The notes: generated by a model from the letters alone, not told the origin. Counted from the first letter of the stretch, positions 34,763 to 44,781 are shown. The stretch is DNA of 64,000 bases from Weissella oryzae SG25 (GCF_000691805.2 NZ_DF820488.1:62001-126000); one strand, 5' to 3'. Program-made: numbers and translations.

Positions 34763-35695
34763 ATGGAAAACCGCGAACTTCTTGCCAATATCTCACAAGA
34801 TTTTTACTTTAATGAATTAACCATTGGCGACCTCGCTGATAAATACCAGCTGAGTCGCTACCTAGTTAATAAATATTTAGATGATGCCAGAAAATATGGC
34901 ATTGTTACCATCAATATCGCTACACCAACTGCGCGCGACAATGAATTAGAACAGCAATTTAAAGAGATTTTTAGTATTCCCAACATTTACGTTGTGAAAG
35001 AAAATGAGCTTGTCGAAGGCAGTCATGAAAACTTTATTAAATTTGCGGCCGAAAAAATTGAAGCTGCAATTAAGGATAGCTCAATTGTTGGAACAACCTG
35101 GGGTGGAACAATCTTTAACTTAATCGAACACTTCAATGACTTAAGTCTCCCCCAGTTAGCCTTCACTCAATTTGTTGGTGAAAATCGTAAATATAACTCA
35201 GCTGCTGGTTCAATGCGCATGGTTGAGAAAGTTGCCAATAAATTTTCAGCTAGATACGTTACTCTATCTGGACCCCTATATATTATTAATGACACTGTGC
35301 GCCGTGGTTTAAAAAATGAAATCTCTTCTTTAGAGGCATTTGAGAACAGTCGCCAAATGGATCTAATTTTTTCCAGTCTAGGAACATTGGCATCAATCAA
35401 TTCGATTGATACTTGGCGTCAAAATATCAATGATATCTTCCCAGACATTAACTTCGGTGATATTGCCGGCTTGGCATATGGTCGGGCTTATGATGTTCAT
35501 GGCCACTTCTTAAACCATGATCACGATCGAGTTTTTGGCCAAGATCTCGAAACAATTTTGGCTACCCCCAAGCGGATCGTTGTGGTTAAAAGTAAGTTTA
35601 AAACACAAGCTACATTAGGCGCTTTACGTGGTGGACTATTTACAGACTATATCATTACCGAATCGATTGCGCGTCGTATTTTATCTGAATTATAG
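34763..35695 (+). CDS. citR: citrate-responsive SorC/DeoR-family regulator (CitR/CitI-like)
   Basis: 310 residues: an N-terminal helix-turn-helix (LTIGDLADKYQLSRYLVNKYLDDA, about 18-41) and a SorC-type sugar-binding domain (STSVVGTTWGGTIF-like IVGTTWGGTIFNLIEHF; GLAYGRAYDVHGHFL; LGALRGGLFTDYII). CitI of related bacteria is of this family and activates citrate genes when citrate is bound. The divergent position next to citC supports the assignment. TGGAG precedes the ATG. Confidence 0.9.
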   Translation: MENRELLANISQDFYFNELTIGDLADKYQLSRYLVNKYLDDARKYGIVTINIATPTARDNELEQQFKEIFSIPNIYVVKENELVEGSHENFIKFAAEKIEAAIKDSSIVGTTWGGTIFNLIEHFNDLSLPQLAFTQFVGENRKYNSAAGSMRMVEKVANKFSARYVTLSGPLYIINDTVRRGLKNEISSLEAFENSRQMDLIFSSLGTLASINSIDTWRQNINDIFPDINFGDIAGLAYGRAYDVHGHFLNHDHDRVFGQDLETILATPKRIVVVKSKFKTQATLGALRGGLFTDYIITESIARRILSEL

Positions 35696-35731
35696 AAAAA
35701 GGGTCACGACATTTAGTCGCGACCCTTTTTT
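35695..35731. terminator. bidirectional terminator between citR and the AEC permease
   Basis: AAAAAGGGTCACGAC / GTCGCGACCCTTTTTT. It serves the convergent citR and permease genes. Confidence 0.85.
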
Positions 35732-35734
35732 ATT

Positions 35735-36751
35735 CTAAAGATTTTGCAAAAGCATAATAACTGGAACCACAACCACGAAGAACACCGAAGCAATTGCTAC
35801 AATGTTTGTGGCAAATTTAACGTCACTATGATATTCATTCGCTAGAATTGGTAAAACAGCAAACGATGGCGTTGCTGCTTGAATAACCAAAGTCTTTTGG
35901 AATAATGAGGCCAAGTGAATTCCAAAGACATTTGTTCCAACGGCGATAATGAGCAACATAATAATTGGTGAAACCACAAATCGTCCAATGATTGTAACTA
36001 CTGTATGGAAATCGATCCGCATTGAACGAAGTCCAAAGTTACTCAACATAATTCCAATGTAAATCAATGAAAGTGGCGTAACTAAGCCACCCATGGCTGG
36101 AATTACTCCATTAGTTGTATATGTTGCCGTTGCTGCAGTATATCCTGAAAGGAATGGCAAGCTATTGTAAAGATGCAACAACGTTGAGCTATATACAAAT
36201 GGCAAAGCAATGATGAATCCCCACAAAGGAATTGGCAATAGGTGCGCTAAATCAAACTTAACTTTGGCGTTCCCCTCACCAACAGTTGGATCATCAGATG
36301 CGATAATCCATACACCAAAGGTCCATAATAATGCTGTGTTGACAATATAATAAACCAAAACATATGGTACAGAAACGGCACCAAACAATGCTTGATTCAA
36401 AGGCATTCCAATAAAGACCGTGTTTGCGAAATTAATTGCCGCAATCATTAGCCCACGCCGCCCCTTTGGCACTCGCAAAACGCGAACAACACCAAAGGCA
36501 ATCGCGTAACCAATTAAGATTGAAAAAATAACATAAATAACTCCAGCACCCAGTTTTGCCATCATGGCTGGCTGGAAGTGTGAAATCATCGAGCTAAACA
36601 CTGATAAAGGCAAAGCAACTCGCATAATCAACTTTGAGAGAGCTCCAGAGAACTTCTCGTCAAACCACCCCTTGTTATTGGCAAAATAGCCAATTGCAAT
36701 CATCAAAACAATCATTAAGACCGATTGAACTGATGTCCAAAATACTGTCAT
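35735..36751 (-). CDS. AEC-family organic acid permease (malate/citrate type)
   Basis: 338 residues with about ten membrane spans in two five-span halves, as in auxin efflux carriers (Pfam Mem_trans). Conserved points are MIAIGYFANNKGWFD in span 1 and FANTVFIGMPLNQALFG with its Asn-x-x-Phe-x-Gly-x-Pro signature. Members next to malic or malolactic genes (MleP, MaeP-like) carry malate, and some carry citrate. The gene lies 11 bp behind the malic enzyme gene and beside citR, so citrate or malate uptake is likely. No other citrate transporter is seen in the cluster. Confidence 0.85.
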   Translation of the reverse strand: MTVFWTSVQSVLMIVLMIAIGYFANNKGWFDEKFSGALSKLIMRVALPLSVFSSMISHFQPAMMAKLGAGVIYVIFSILIGYAIAFGVVRVLRVPKGRRGLMIAAINFANTVFIGMPLNQALFGAVSVPYVLVYYIVNTALLWTFGVWIIASDDPTVGEGNAKVKFDLAHLLPIPLWGFIIALPFVYSSTLLHLYNSLPFLSGYTAATATYTTNGVIPAMGGLVTPLSLIYIGIMLSNFGLRSMRIDFHTVVTIIGRFVVSPIIMLLIIAVGTNVFGIHLASLFQKTLVIQAATPSFAVLPILANEYHSDVKFATNIVAIASVFFVVVVPVIMLLQNL

Positions 36752-36762
36752 TTTATTTTCCC

Positions 36763-37917
36763 CTATTTCAAAACTTTCTTACTGTAGTTTTCCACAGCTG
36801 TTGCAACAACATCCACCACACCATCATCAAAGACACCGGGAACGATTTTTTCTTGACTTGGTTGCGTAATCATTGCTGCCAAGCCCTGAGCAACCTGAAC
36901 CTGTAGCTGCATATCAACCGACTTCAAACCACTTGCTAATAACCCCTTAAACAATCCTGGGAAGGCCAAGATATTATTGACCTGATTAGCCCATTGTGAT
37001 GAACCAGTTGCTACCACCATGGCACCAGCTGCTTTTGCATCATCTGGGTTAATTTCTGGCACTGGATTGGCTAATGCGAAGATGATTGGCTTAGCTGCCA
37101 TGCGCTTTACTTGCTCAACCGACAAAACATTGGCATCTGAAAGACCAATAAATACATCTTGATTTGCAATCACTTCGTCTAAGTTTTGACCAGCTTGTTG
37201 CGTTACTTGTTCAGCCAAGGCTAATTGATAGCTATTGTAATTAGTCATTCCAGCCTGTACCTTACCATTAATATCAATCAAAGTAATATGCTTGATACCG
37301 ACGGCGAGTAATAACTTTGCAGTTGCAACTCCAGATGCCCCAACGCCATTCAAAACAATTTTCAAATCCTGCAAAGGCTTGTCAACAACCTTGGCGGCGT
37401 TAATTAAACCAGCTAGGACAACAATCGCTGTCCCGGTTTGGTCATCATGATATACCGGAATTGATAACTCTTTTGCTAGGCGCTCCTCAATTTCAAAAAC
37501 TTTCGGCGCTGCAATATCTTCTAAATGAATACCAGCAAAAGACGTTGCCATATTTTTGACCGTTGTAACAAATTCATCGACGCTGACCTGATTCAAAGCC
37601 AAAGGAATTGCATCAACTCCAGCAAATGTCTTATACAAAAGTGCCTTTCCTTCGATAATTGGCAGACTAGCCGCTGGCCCAACATTTCCCAAACCAAGCA
37701 CTGCTGATCCGTCAGAAATAATTGCAACTAATTTACCACTAACTGTGTACTTATCTTTGTCACTAGGGTTAGCTTCAATCATTTTAGAAAGCTTAGCAAC
37801 TCCTGGCGTATATGCTTCCCCAAGCTCATCAGGGTTAGTTACATCAAAACTACCCTTGATTTCTAACACACCCTTTTTTGCTGCATGTAATGCTAAAACC
37901 TTATCCATATCAACCAT
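36763..37917 (-). CDS. mae: malic enzyme family oxaloacetate decarboxylase / malic enzyme
   Basis: 384 residues, the short bacterial form. Visible are the catalytic region YTPGVAKLSKMIEANP with its Tyr, the Lys block (SDGSAVLGLGNVG), the metal-binding EDIAAPKVFEIE and YHDDQTGTAIVV, and a Rossmann loop (NGVGASGVATAKLLL). In citrate clusters this protein (also called CitM) decarboxylates oxaloacetate to pyruvate; NAD-linked malate decarboxylation is the alternative. AAAGGAA precedes the ATG. It forms an operon with the AEC permease. Confidence 0.93.
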   Translation of the reverse strand: MVDMDKVLALHAAKKGVLEIKGSFDVTNPDELGEAYTPGVAKLSKMIEANPSDKDKYTVSGKLVAIISDGSAVLGLGNVGPAASLPIIEGKALLYKTFAGVDAIPLALNQVSVDEFVTTVKNMATSFAGIHLEDIAAPKVFEIEERLAKELSIPVYHDDQTGTAIVVLAGLINAAKVVDKPLQDLKIVLNGVGASGVATAKLLLAVGIKHITLIDINGKVQAGMTNYNSYQLALAEQVTQQAGQNLDEVIANQDVFIGLSDANVLSVEQVKRMAAKPIIFALANPVPEINPDDAKAAGAMVVATGSSQWANQVNNILAFPGLFKGLLASGLKSVDMQLQVQVAQGLAAMITQPSQEKIVPGVFDDGVVDVVATAVENYSKKVLK

Positions 37918-37974
37918 GTGATTTTCCTTTCAAGTAAATTCAATTCAATTAATGCTCACTTATTAACAATGAGA

Positions 37975-38100
37975 ATTTTAGTCTATTTTTGATAAAATGT
38001 AAAGTGGATATTTTATATTTGTTAAATTGCGTTTAATATTTTTTATATTTTTAAAAATCAAAACGATTTAATATTTTTAAAAATTTATACATCTTCCAAT
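37975..38100. promoter_or_regulatory. AT-rich control region of mae
   Basis: Contains GTAAAGTGGATATTTTATATTT and ATATTTTTAAAAATTTA, similar to the citC/citR region. Probable CitR sites; not tested. Confidence 0.5.
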
Positions 38101-38199
38101 CACAGTAAACTATTTCATACCCTTTAAATTTACCAATGAAGATGCAAGCCGGATGGAACATCTATGTATGTTTAGCATATATGTTTTCTTAGAAGTAAC

Positions 38200-38228
38200 A
38201 AAAAACCCCCGAAATTAAAATTCGGAGG
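38200..38228 (-). terminator. terminator of the zinc-binding protein gene
   Basis: CCTCCGAA / TTCGGGGG then TTTTTT on the minus strand. 38229-38502 holds no gene. Confidence 0.6.
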
Positions 38229-38502
38229 TGAAGATGTCATATTAAAAATTTAAATGCTAAGTTAGTGATAGGCTATTCTAACCTTTGATAACATAGACAA
38301 TTGAAATAGTAAAACTATAGTCATCGCTAGGAAGCACATCTGTATCCTTCTACTAGCAACTTCATGCGAACTTATTAGCACTCAATCACATAAACTATCA
38401 ACTTAAATATTTAGAATCACTGCCCCTAATAAAGACTACGATATTGATTACCTTAGATGATATTTGGAATATGTCTTACAATTAAATATAGTTTTATCCA
38501 AA

Positions 38503-39399
38503 TTATTTAACCGCTTTCAAGACCTGCTTTAATTGATCAATTTGCCAATCTTTGTAATTTTGACCCTTCGGTTTCGTTTCTGTAACATTAATAACTGGTA
38601 CTTTATGTTCCTTAGCATATTGAACAGCTTGTTTTGCTAAAGTACTCGTATTTTGTGGATTATTAATCACAAATTGAACGCTACCATTGTCTATATCGTT
38701 ATGCCAATCGGTAATATCCTTAGCAGTTGGGTCATCACCCTCATCAACTGCTTGTTCAAAACTCATTGACAAACTTTCAGCCCCAAGCGCTTGCAAAGTA
38801 TTATCATAAACAGGTTCTGTTGCAAGATATTTCTTATCCTTTAATGCAGTCTTTGCCTCATTTTGTAAGTCGGTTAATGGCTTTAATGAAGTTAAGTAAT
38901 TTTGTGCATTCTTTTTAAAATATTCTTTTTTCGCTGGCTTTAGCTCTGTTAGTTCATCGCTAAGTTCATTAACTAGCTTGCTTGGTGTTTCTAATTTATA
39001 CCACAAATGTTCATTTTGACCTTCTTTATAATTGGTCAAACTAGCAACATTAATACTCTTAGCTTTGGTATTTTGCTTAGCAAATTTAGTACTCCATGTA
39101 TCATAGCCTCCACCATTAGAAACAATCAGATTCGCACTCGAATATAATTTTGCTACATCAGATGTTGGCTCATAATCATGTGGGTCAACACTAGTATCTT
39201 TAACAATTGAATGCACTTCTGCTTGATCTCCAGCCACTGCTTTAGCCATTTCACCGTAAAAATCCAAGCTTGAAACAAGTTGAATTTTATTATTAGTTAC
39301 TACTTTGCTGGTGTTTTGTGAGATACCTTTATACATAATAATGGCAAGTAACCCCAGTACAATAAACAATGGTAATATAAACTTTATACTTTTCTTCAT
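38503..39399 (-). CDS. zinc (or manganese) ABC transporter substrate-binding protein
   Basis: 298 residues of the cluster A-I metal-binding family (ZnuA/AdcA/TroA fold). An N-terminal hydrophobic segment (FILPLFIVLGLLAIIMY) has no lipobox cysteine, so it is an uncleaved or signal-peptide anchor. Metal ligands are likely the His in DPHDYEP, the His in NEHLWY, and acidic residues later. The long His-rich loop of ZnuA is missing. No permease or ATPase gene adjoins it, so it must work with a transporter elsewhere. An AdcR-like zinc operator upstream suggests zinc. Confidence 0.85.
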   Translation of the reverse strand: MKKSIKFILPLFIVLGLLAIIMYKGISQNTSKVVTNNKIQLVSSLDFYGEMAKAVAGDQAEVHSIVKDTSVDPHDYEPTSDVAKLYSSANLIVSNGGGYDTWSTKFAKQNTKAKSINVASLTNYKEGQNEHLWYKLETPSKLVNELSDELTELKPAKKEYFKKNAQNYLTSLKPLTDLQNEAKTALKDKKYLATEPVYDNTLQALGAESLSMSFEQAVDEGDDPTAKDITDWHNDIDNGSVQFVINNPQNTSTLAKQAVQYAKEHKVPVINVTETKPKGQNYKDWQIDQLKQVLKAVK

Positions 39400-39567
39400 T
39401 TTCCAAAAACCTCATATTAGATAAATTAACTACTACGATTTTCTTTTATTATCTTATTTATCGAATAAATTCAACTGCACAAAAAGGCTTGAAATCTTCA
39501 GTCAGTCATATGGTAATAATAAATTTTTCTAGCATAAGTCATCCCCTCTAAATGCTGAGTCGAAACA

Positions 39568-39594
39568 TTAACCGGTTAATATTCAACTGGTTAA
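39568..39594. promoter_or_regulatory. AdcR-type zinc operator pair
   Basis: TTAACCGGTTAA (39568-39579) is a perfect match to the TTAACYRGTTAA motif of the MarR-family zinc repressor AdcR. A second site with one mismatch, TCAACTGGTTAA, follows at 39583-39594. They lie about 170 bp before the zinc-binding protein gene. Confidence 0.75.
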
Positions 39595-39659
39595 TTAAAT
39601 CATTGATTAATCAATCTGTCAAGTTCACAAATAGAAATTAGCTTTATATTTAGTCTTAT

Positions 39660-39692
39660 AAAAAAGTGCTGACCTTGGTCAGCACTTTCTTT
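39660..39692 (-). terminator. terminator of the gene at 39759-41264
   Basis: GTGCTGACC-AA-GGTCAGCAC with a T-run on the minus strand. Confidence 0.8.
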
Positions 39693-39758
39693 CATCCGTC
39701 TTTAATTATTATTTGTAAATAAAATTCAGCGAGACCACTTTGTTTAATTGGCACACTT

Positions 39759-41264
39759 TTATTTCTCAGTAACGACAATGTACTGGCCAAACTCCTTAAC
39801 GGTCTTATTTGAAGGCACTGATTTTTTTAAATACTTCGGCATAATCATTGGCTTTTTATCAGCATAATTTGCTTGCTTGCTAAAATTATAATTAGTAAAC
39901 GATTTTATCTGTATAAATTCAAATTGGCCTTCTACAATTTTTACAGTTCTTAAAAATTCTTGTGGCGGTATTTGATCGTAGAATAAAATCAAAGAGTATC
40001 TTTGATTCCTTGGTTCAATGATATCAACTTTTCCTTTGAAGCCTTGAACTTTTTTTGCATAAGTAAGGGCCTTATCAAAACCTTGGTTAAAAGTTGCGCT
40101 AACACTCGGTTCATTATTGAAAGTTGTGAAATACTTATAAATAAAAATTACATTTGGTAAAGCTAATATGCTGGAAATAAAAACTATCCCCACCTTCTTT
40201 GCAAAACCACTCTCTTTTAAGGCAAATTCAAATACATAGTCAACCCCGATTGCAACAAAGGCCAACATTACTAGCCAAATTACATTGTAACGATTTACAT
40301 TTCCACTAACTGCTATGATAAGTGGAATTGCACTTAAAAGCCAAATAACTGGTAAATATTTTTTTTGTTTGATTGATCGAATGAAACCAATCAAAGCTAA
40401 GGGTAGTGATACCACATAACCAATAGATGATTCAACAGTTCCGTTTTGAAGATAACCATCAAATTGTGTGACAACAACTCTTAGATTAGTACCTAAATCG
40501 CCGCCAAAAGTTTGACGAATCATTGAAAATTTCTCTACTGAGAAAAAGCCAAAATCAAAAGGTGCTAAGCCAAATAAATTAACAAGAAACCATAATATCA
40601 TTGGTAGTGCTACTAGTAAGAACACAAAAGCTGCATAAGTAGCTCTTGGAATTGATAAGTTCCCTTTTAAAATCTCAGTTAAGTAGAGTGCTGCAAGCAT
40701 AAAAGGCAATACTAGTAAAATTGTTGAATATGCATAAATAGCAAGTGCAAAAAAAAGTGCTGCTAGTATATATTTCTTGTATGCAAACAACACCATTGCG
40801 CTCAAAATAATTGCTGGAAGTAAATTTGACTCTAATCCTTGGCGCGCTATTGATATTGCCCAAGGATTAAAGGTAATTAATATTAGACCAATCCAAGCAA
40901 CTTTTTCTGAATAAATTTTTTTCAAAAAAAGAAAAAACAATGGTAATAATGCAGTTCCGGCAATTAGATTAGGTAAACGTTCAAAAAATATATTCAGTGA
41001 AAATATTTTGATAAAGGGAATTGCAAGATATTCGTACAAGGCATTCATACCGCTTCCCCAAGCCGCTAAATACCAAGGGAAATGATGCCCCCACATATCA
41101 ATTTTGTAATTTGCTAAAGTCCAAGCATTATAACCAGTCATAGCCTCATCTGTAGTAATCCCTTGTGGGACGCTACTAAACAAGAAGCAACGTAAACATA
41201 TTCCAATCCCTAATATTCCAAATATCAAGGCCATTTTTTTCATGTGTAATCTATTCTTATCCAT
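39759..41264 (-). CDS. multi-spanning glycosyltransferase (GT39/ArnT-like, GT-C fold)
   Basis: 501 residues with about eleven spans. The acidic motif TTDEAMTGYNAW in the first external loop is the DE-containing signature of GT-C enzymes that use polyprenyl-phosphate sugars. A soluble C-terminal domain of about 110 residues follows. Such enzymes add sugars to wall polymers, lipids or proteins outside the membrane. The start is unsure, because no good ribosome binding site precedes the ATG at 41264 or the ATG seven codons later. It is divergent from another membrane protein at 41398. The acceptor is unknown. Confidence 0.8.
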   Translation of the reverse strand: MDKNRLHMKKMALIFGILGIGICLRCFLFSSVPQGITTDEAMTGYNAWTLANYKIDMWGHHFPWYLAAWGSGMNALYEYLAIPFIKIFSLNIFFERLPNLIAGTALLPLFFLFLKKIYSEKVAWIGLILITFNPWAISIARQGLESNLLPAIILSAMVLFAYKKYILAALFFALAIYAYSTILLVLPFMLAALYLTEILKGNLSIPRATYAAFVFLLVALPMILWFLVNLFGLAPFDFGFFSVEKFSMIRQTFGGDLGTNLRVVVTQFDGYLQNGTVESSIGYVVSLPLALIGFIRSIKQKKYLPVIWLLSAIPLIIAVSGNVNRYNVIWLVMLAFVAIGVDYVFEFALKESGFAKKVGIVFISSILALPNVIFIYKYFTTFNNEPSVSATFNQGFDKALTYAKKVQGFKGKVDIIEPRNQRYSLILFYDQIPPQEFLRTVKIVEGQFEFIQIKSFTNYNFSKQANYADKKPMIMPKYLKKSVPSNKTVKEFGQYIVVTEK

Positions 41265-41397
41265 AATAGCTATAGTATATCAAATATTTATCGTGTAAAA
41301 TGTTTTTGTAAGTCGTTTTAATGCGATATTTATTATTGAAAGGAAATTAGCTAGTTAAGTCATCTAGAGCCATTTAACTTAGTTATTGATTATATAA

Positions 41398-42630
41398 ATG
41401 CGAAAAATAAACAGAACCAAGCAATTGTTAATGGGTCTCATCTTAGTAATTTGGTTGATTATGATTGCTGCTCAATGGAATACACTTCCTTTGTCACATC
41501 ATGCAGATTTATATCATTTTCAACTACCATGGTGGAACTACTTAAGCGAACATGGTTTCAAGGGAATTGCTACGATTAACCAAGACATAAACGGCAATTA
41601 TGGACCAATTTGGTATTTCATAATTGTCCTTTTTAATAAAATCGGTTTATATCCAGCCCTTACGGTTGAACATTGTATCAAGCTAATGACTAGTATTTTA
41701 ATTTTAATCTGTAGCCTCGTCGCTATGAGAATTGTTGCAATTAATAGCAAAGACAAGCAGCATTTTAATGATATCCTTGCATTTGCAATTGTCATCTTCA
41801 GTCCCACCCTTTTTGGTGATTTATTTAAGACTAATTTACCTGATAGTTTTTATTATCTCTTTGCACTTTTGGCAATTTTATCAGTTATCAAAAAATTGGA
41901 TTGGCTGGGATGGTTATTCATGGGGGTTGCCATTTCATTTAAAGCAATGGGCATGTACATCTTACCAACCTTGTTTTTTATTTATTTAATACGATTTAAC
42001 CAGTACAAATTAGTCAATAAACTTGCACCATTGTTTTCAATTATAGGTATGTTTATCTGTGCCATACCTGGTATTGTATTTGGAATGAAGCCACTCGAAG
42101 CTCTACTTGGTAACATAATTTCGCGTAGTAGCAAAACGCTCTCAATAAAATTTGGCTTCTGGCGAATCTTTGATGGACAATCTTGGATTTGGTGGCCAAC
42201 ATTAAATAGCTATCAACAACAACAGATGTATGGATTTGGGTTAGCAATTCTCGCAATTGTATTCTTAGGTCTGTATATTCTAATCTATGCCACTAAAAAT
42301 GAGTCAGACCAATACTTAAGTCTATGGTACCTATTAGTGCTCTCACCCTTACTCTTCTGGTTCTTTTTACCAGCCCAACATGAAACCTATTTTGGTCTGA
42401 GTCCCCTACTTTCCTCACTATTGTTTGCGCAATTTCCTAATCGACGTAACCTGGTTATTCTACTTATCGCTAACTTCTTTATATGGGAGGGATACCATGG
42501 CTTTCAGCAAATCTTCACACCCATCACTTATTTCTATCTAATCTTGCTTCTTGTTGCTTACCTTATATACGAGATTATTAAGCTTTCGAAAATCAAACGT
42601 TTTTTCTTGGCTGGACCAAATCTTGGTTGA
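41398..42630 (+). CDS. polytopic membrane protein, possible GT-C glycosyltransferase
   Basis: 410 residues with ten or more hydrophobic spans. HHADLYHFQLPWWNYL in the first loop and INGNYGPIWYF resemble GT87/GT-C mannosyltransferase-type proteins, although no signature is conclusive. The ATG at 41398 has no ribosome binding site (the leader is very AT-rich), so the true start may be downstream. It lies opposite the GT39-like gene; together they could decorate a wall polymer. No closer function can be given. Confidence 0.65.
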   Translation: MRKINRTKQLLMGLILVIWLIMIAAQWNTLPLSHHADLYHFQLPWWNYLSEHGFKGIATINQDINGNYGPIWYFIIVLFNKIGLYPALTVEHCIKLMTSILILICSLVAMRIVAINSKDKQHFNDILAFAIVIFSPTLFGDLFKTNLPDSFYYLFALLAILSVIKKLDWLGWLFMGVAISFKAMGMYILPTLFFIYLIRFNQYKLVNKLAPLFSIIGMFICAIPGIVFGMKPLEALLGNIISRSSKTLSIKFGFWRIFDGQSWIWWPTLNSYQQQQMYGFGLAILAIVFLGLYILIYATKNESDQYLSLWYLLVLSPLLFWFFLPAQHETYFGLSPLLSSLLFAQFPNRRNLVILLIANFFIWEGYHGFQQIFTPITYFYLILLLVAYLIYEIIKLSKIKRFFLAGPNLG

Positions 42631-42677
42631 CTTAGTGGATGTAATTTTGAAAGCACTAAGTTTAGCAATTAAACTTA

Positions 42678-42712
42678 GTAAAAGGCTAATTGGCCTTTTT
42701 TTTTGCAAATAA
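42678..42712 (+). terminator. terminator of the gene at 41398-42630
   Basis: AAAAGGCTAATTGGCCTTTTTTTTT. The stretch 42713-42950 holds nothing recognised. Confidence 0.7.
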
Positions 42713-42952
42713 TTTTAAATTTTGTTTCATTAAATGCCCTAACCGATACCTTCCAGATTGGATGTTATCAAGCAAAGCAGCGACGGTTGTTTTTGACACT
42801 AAGTTGTTATGTCAGTTTGCTTTATTACCTATGAGAATGAAACAATAGACTTTCGCCTATAAAGCAAAATAGTAAGTTTACCTATAGTAATCACAGGCAC
42901 CCAAGCATGTGTTAAAACTAATAAACAATTTTAGTTAATTTTTAAAATTAAA

Positions 42953-42990
42953 AAACTCAGGTCCTCTAAACAAAGAAGGCCTGAGCTAAG
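42953..42990 (-). terminator. terminator of the catalase gene
   Basis: CTCAGGCCTTC / GAGGACCTGAG followed by TTTTTT on the minus strand. Confidence 0.6.
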
Positions 42991-43055
42991 TTATTTCTAA
43001 ATTATATTTGAAGCGAACGTATTACTACGCTAAGAAAATACTCTTAAACTACGTC

Positions 43056-44495
43056 TTAATTTGTTAAATGTATCTTCTTAGCAACTCGTTGTCCATAATC
43101 CGCATCTGCCGCTGTAAATTGCGCTACTGCCAATTTCTTGTTTTCCTCTGAGTCAATAGTACCTAATGATTCGGCAATTGCATCGGTCAACAATTCTTTT
43201 TGGTGCTCATCCATTAACCGATATAAGGCGCCAGGCTGACTAGTATAGTCAGGATCATACGCTGGATAATTTCCAGTTTCACCAGTTAATTTCACATTCG
43301 CAACTTTAGCCTCTGGATCAGCCATTGGTCCGCCCTTACTGTTAGGCTCATAATTAACCTCATCAGCTCCGTTTGCCCCGCTAGCCATAAAGCCATCACG
43401 TTCATAAGTATGAACTGGTACTCCTGGGCGGTTGACTTCAATATCTTGATAATTTGCACCTAAACGATAGCGTTGTGCATCATTATATGCAAATAGTCGT
43501 CCTTGCAAAACTTTATCCTCTGATGGCTCAATTCCTGGCACCATATTAGCTGGTGAGAAGGCCGCCTCTTCAACATCTGCAAAGAAATTATCTGGATTCC
43601 GATTAAGTACGAACTGACCCACTTCAATTAATGGATAATCTTTTTGTGAAATTACCTTAGTAACATCGAAGATATCATATTTATACCTTAGCCCCTCTTC
43701 ATATGGAATGATTTGAACTTCTAGGGTCCAGGCAGGGAAATCACCCTTTTCGATATCATCAAACATGGTTTCACGATACCAGTTTGTATTTGAACCTGCT
43801 AGCGCCTGCGCATCATGTGGTGTAAGATTTTTTATACCATGATTTGTCCTGAAGTGATACTTAACCCAGAATTGCTCATTATCAGCATTAACCCATTTAA
43901 AGGTATGCGAACCATATCCGTGCATATGGCTAAAGCTATATGGCAATCCACGATCAGAGAACAGGATTGTTACTTGATGCAGACTTTCTGGTGAATGTGA
44001 AAAGTAGTCCCATTGCATATTAGCATCTCGCAAACCAGTTTGTGGGTCGCGCTTTTGTGAGTGGATAAAGTCTGGGAACTTTAATGGATCATTAAGGAAA
44101 AATACCGGCGTATTATTACCCACGATATCATATAAACCGTCCTCAGTATAAAAACGGGTTGCAAAGCCATGAACATCCCGTAATGTATCAGGATAGCCCT
44201 TTTCTCCCGCTACACTAGAAAATCTGGCCATAACCCTTGTTGTCTTTCCTACACCATTAAACACTTTGGCTTTGGTGTAAGCGGACATATCATTAGTTAA
44301 TTTGAAATACCCCATCGCACCTGATCCGTTTGCATGAACCACACGCTCAGGAATTCTTTCACGATTAAAATGTGCCAACTTCTCAATCAATTGATAATCT
44401 TGCAGCAATAAAGGACCACGCTCACCAGCTGATAATGAGTGTTCATTATCGGCAAAAGGCTGTCCACTCTTAGTTGTTAGTTTTTCATTTACCAT
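43056..44495 (-). CDS. katA: haem catalase
   Basis: 479 residues, a small-subunit (clade 3) catalase. His54 in RVVHANGSGAMG and Asn127 in IVGNNTP are the distal catalytic pair; Arg333 and Tyr337 in GRLFAYNDAQR form the proximal haem ligand. NADPH-binding residues of clade 3 are likely in the middle (HGYGSHTFKW). The ATG at 44495 has AGGGGG upstream. It splits hydrogen peroxide in the cytoplasm. Lactic acid bacteria do not make haem, so the enzyme would depend on haem from outside. Confidence 0.96.
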   Translation of the reverse strand: MVNEKLTTKSGQPFADNEHSLSAGERGPLLLQDYQLIEKLAHFNRERIPERVVHANGSGAMGYFKLTNDMSAYTKAKVFNGVGKTTRVMARFSSVAGEKGYPDTLRDVHGFATRFYTEDGLYDIVGNNTPVFFLNDPLKFPDFIHSQKRDPQTGLRDANMQWDYFSHSPESLHQVTILFSDRGLPYSFSHMHGYGSHTFKWVNADNEQFWVKYHFRTNHGIKNLTPHDAQALAGSNTNWYRETMFDDIEKGDFPAWTLEVQIIPYEEGLRYKYDIFDVTKVISQKDYPLIEVGQFVLNRNPDNFFADVEEAAFSPANMVPGIEPSEDKVLQGRLFAYNDAQRYRLGANYQDIEVNRPGVPVHTYERDGFMASGANGADEVNYEPNSKGGPMADPEAKVANVKLTGETGNYPAYDPDYTSQPGALYRLMDEHQKELLTDAIAESLGTIDSEENKKLAVAQFTAADADYGQRVAKKIHLTN

Positions 44496-44694
44496 ATTTT
44501 TCCCCCTCTTCGAAAATAGCATGGCATAACATAGATAACAAATATTTATCCTTACAATCTAATTGTATCACTATATAAAATATTCAAAATGACTTTTATC
44601 AAGAGATTTTATATTCTAAAACTTGAATCAATCAAAAGCAGCAATATATGCCCAATCAAAGCTTTTTATTCGGTATTTTTAAGGCCTTAATCAA

Positions 44695-44744
44695 AAAATG
44701 AGCCCTAGGTTTAAGAAAATTTTCTTAAACCTAGGGCTCATTTT
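44695..44744. terminator. perfect 50-bp palindrome, bidirectional terminator
   Basis: Arms beginning AAAATGAGCCCTAGGTTTAA are fully complementary with almost no loop. It follows the gene at 44782 on the minus strand, and lies 200 bp upstream of katA. Confidence 0.75.
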
Positions 44745-44781
44745 GAACTAAGTAAAAAGGTAATTATTACTAACATTACAC

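Noticed and set aside
38503-39399. Manganese-specific SitA/MntC role for the metal-binding protein
   Set aside because: The upstream operator is of the zinc-type AdcR class, and the ligand set seen by eye does not favour manganese. Not excluded fully.
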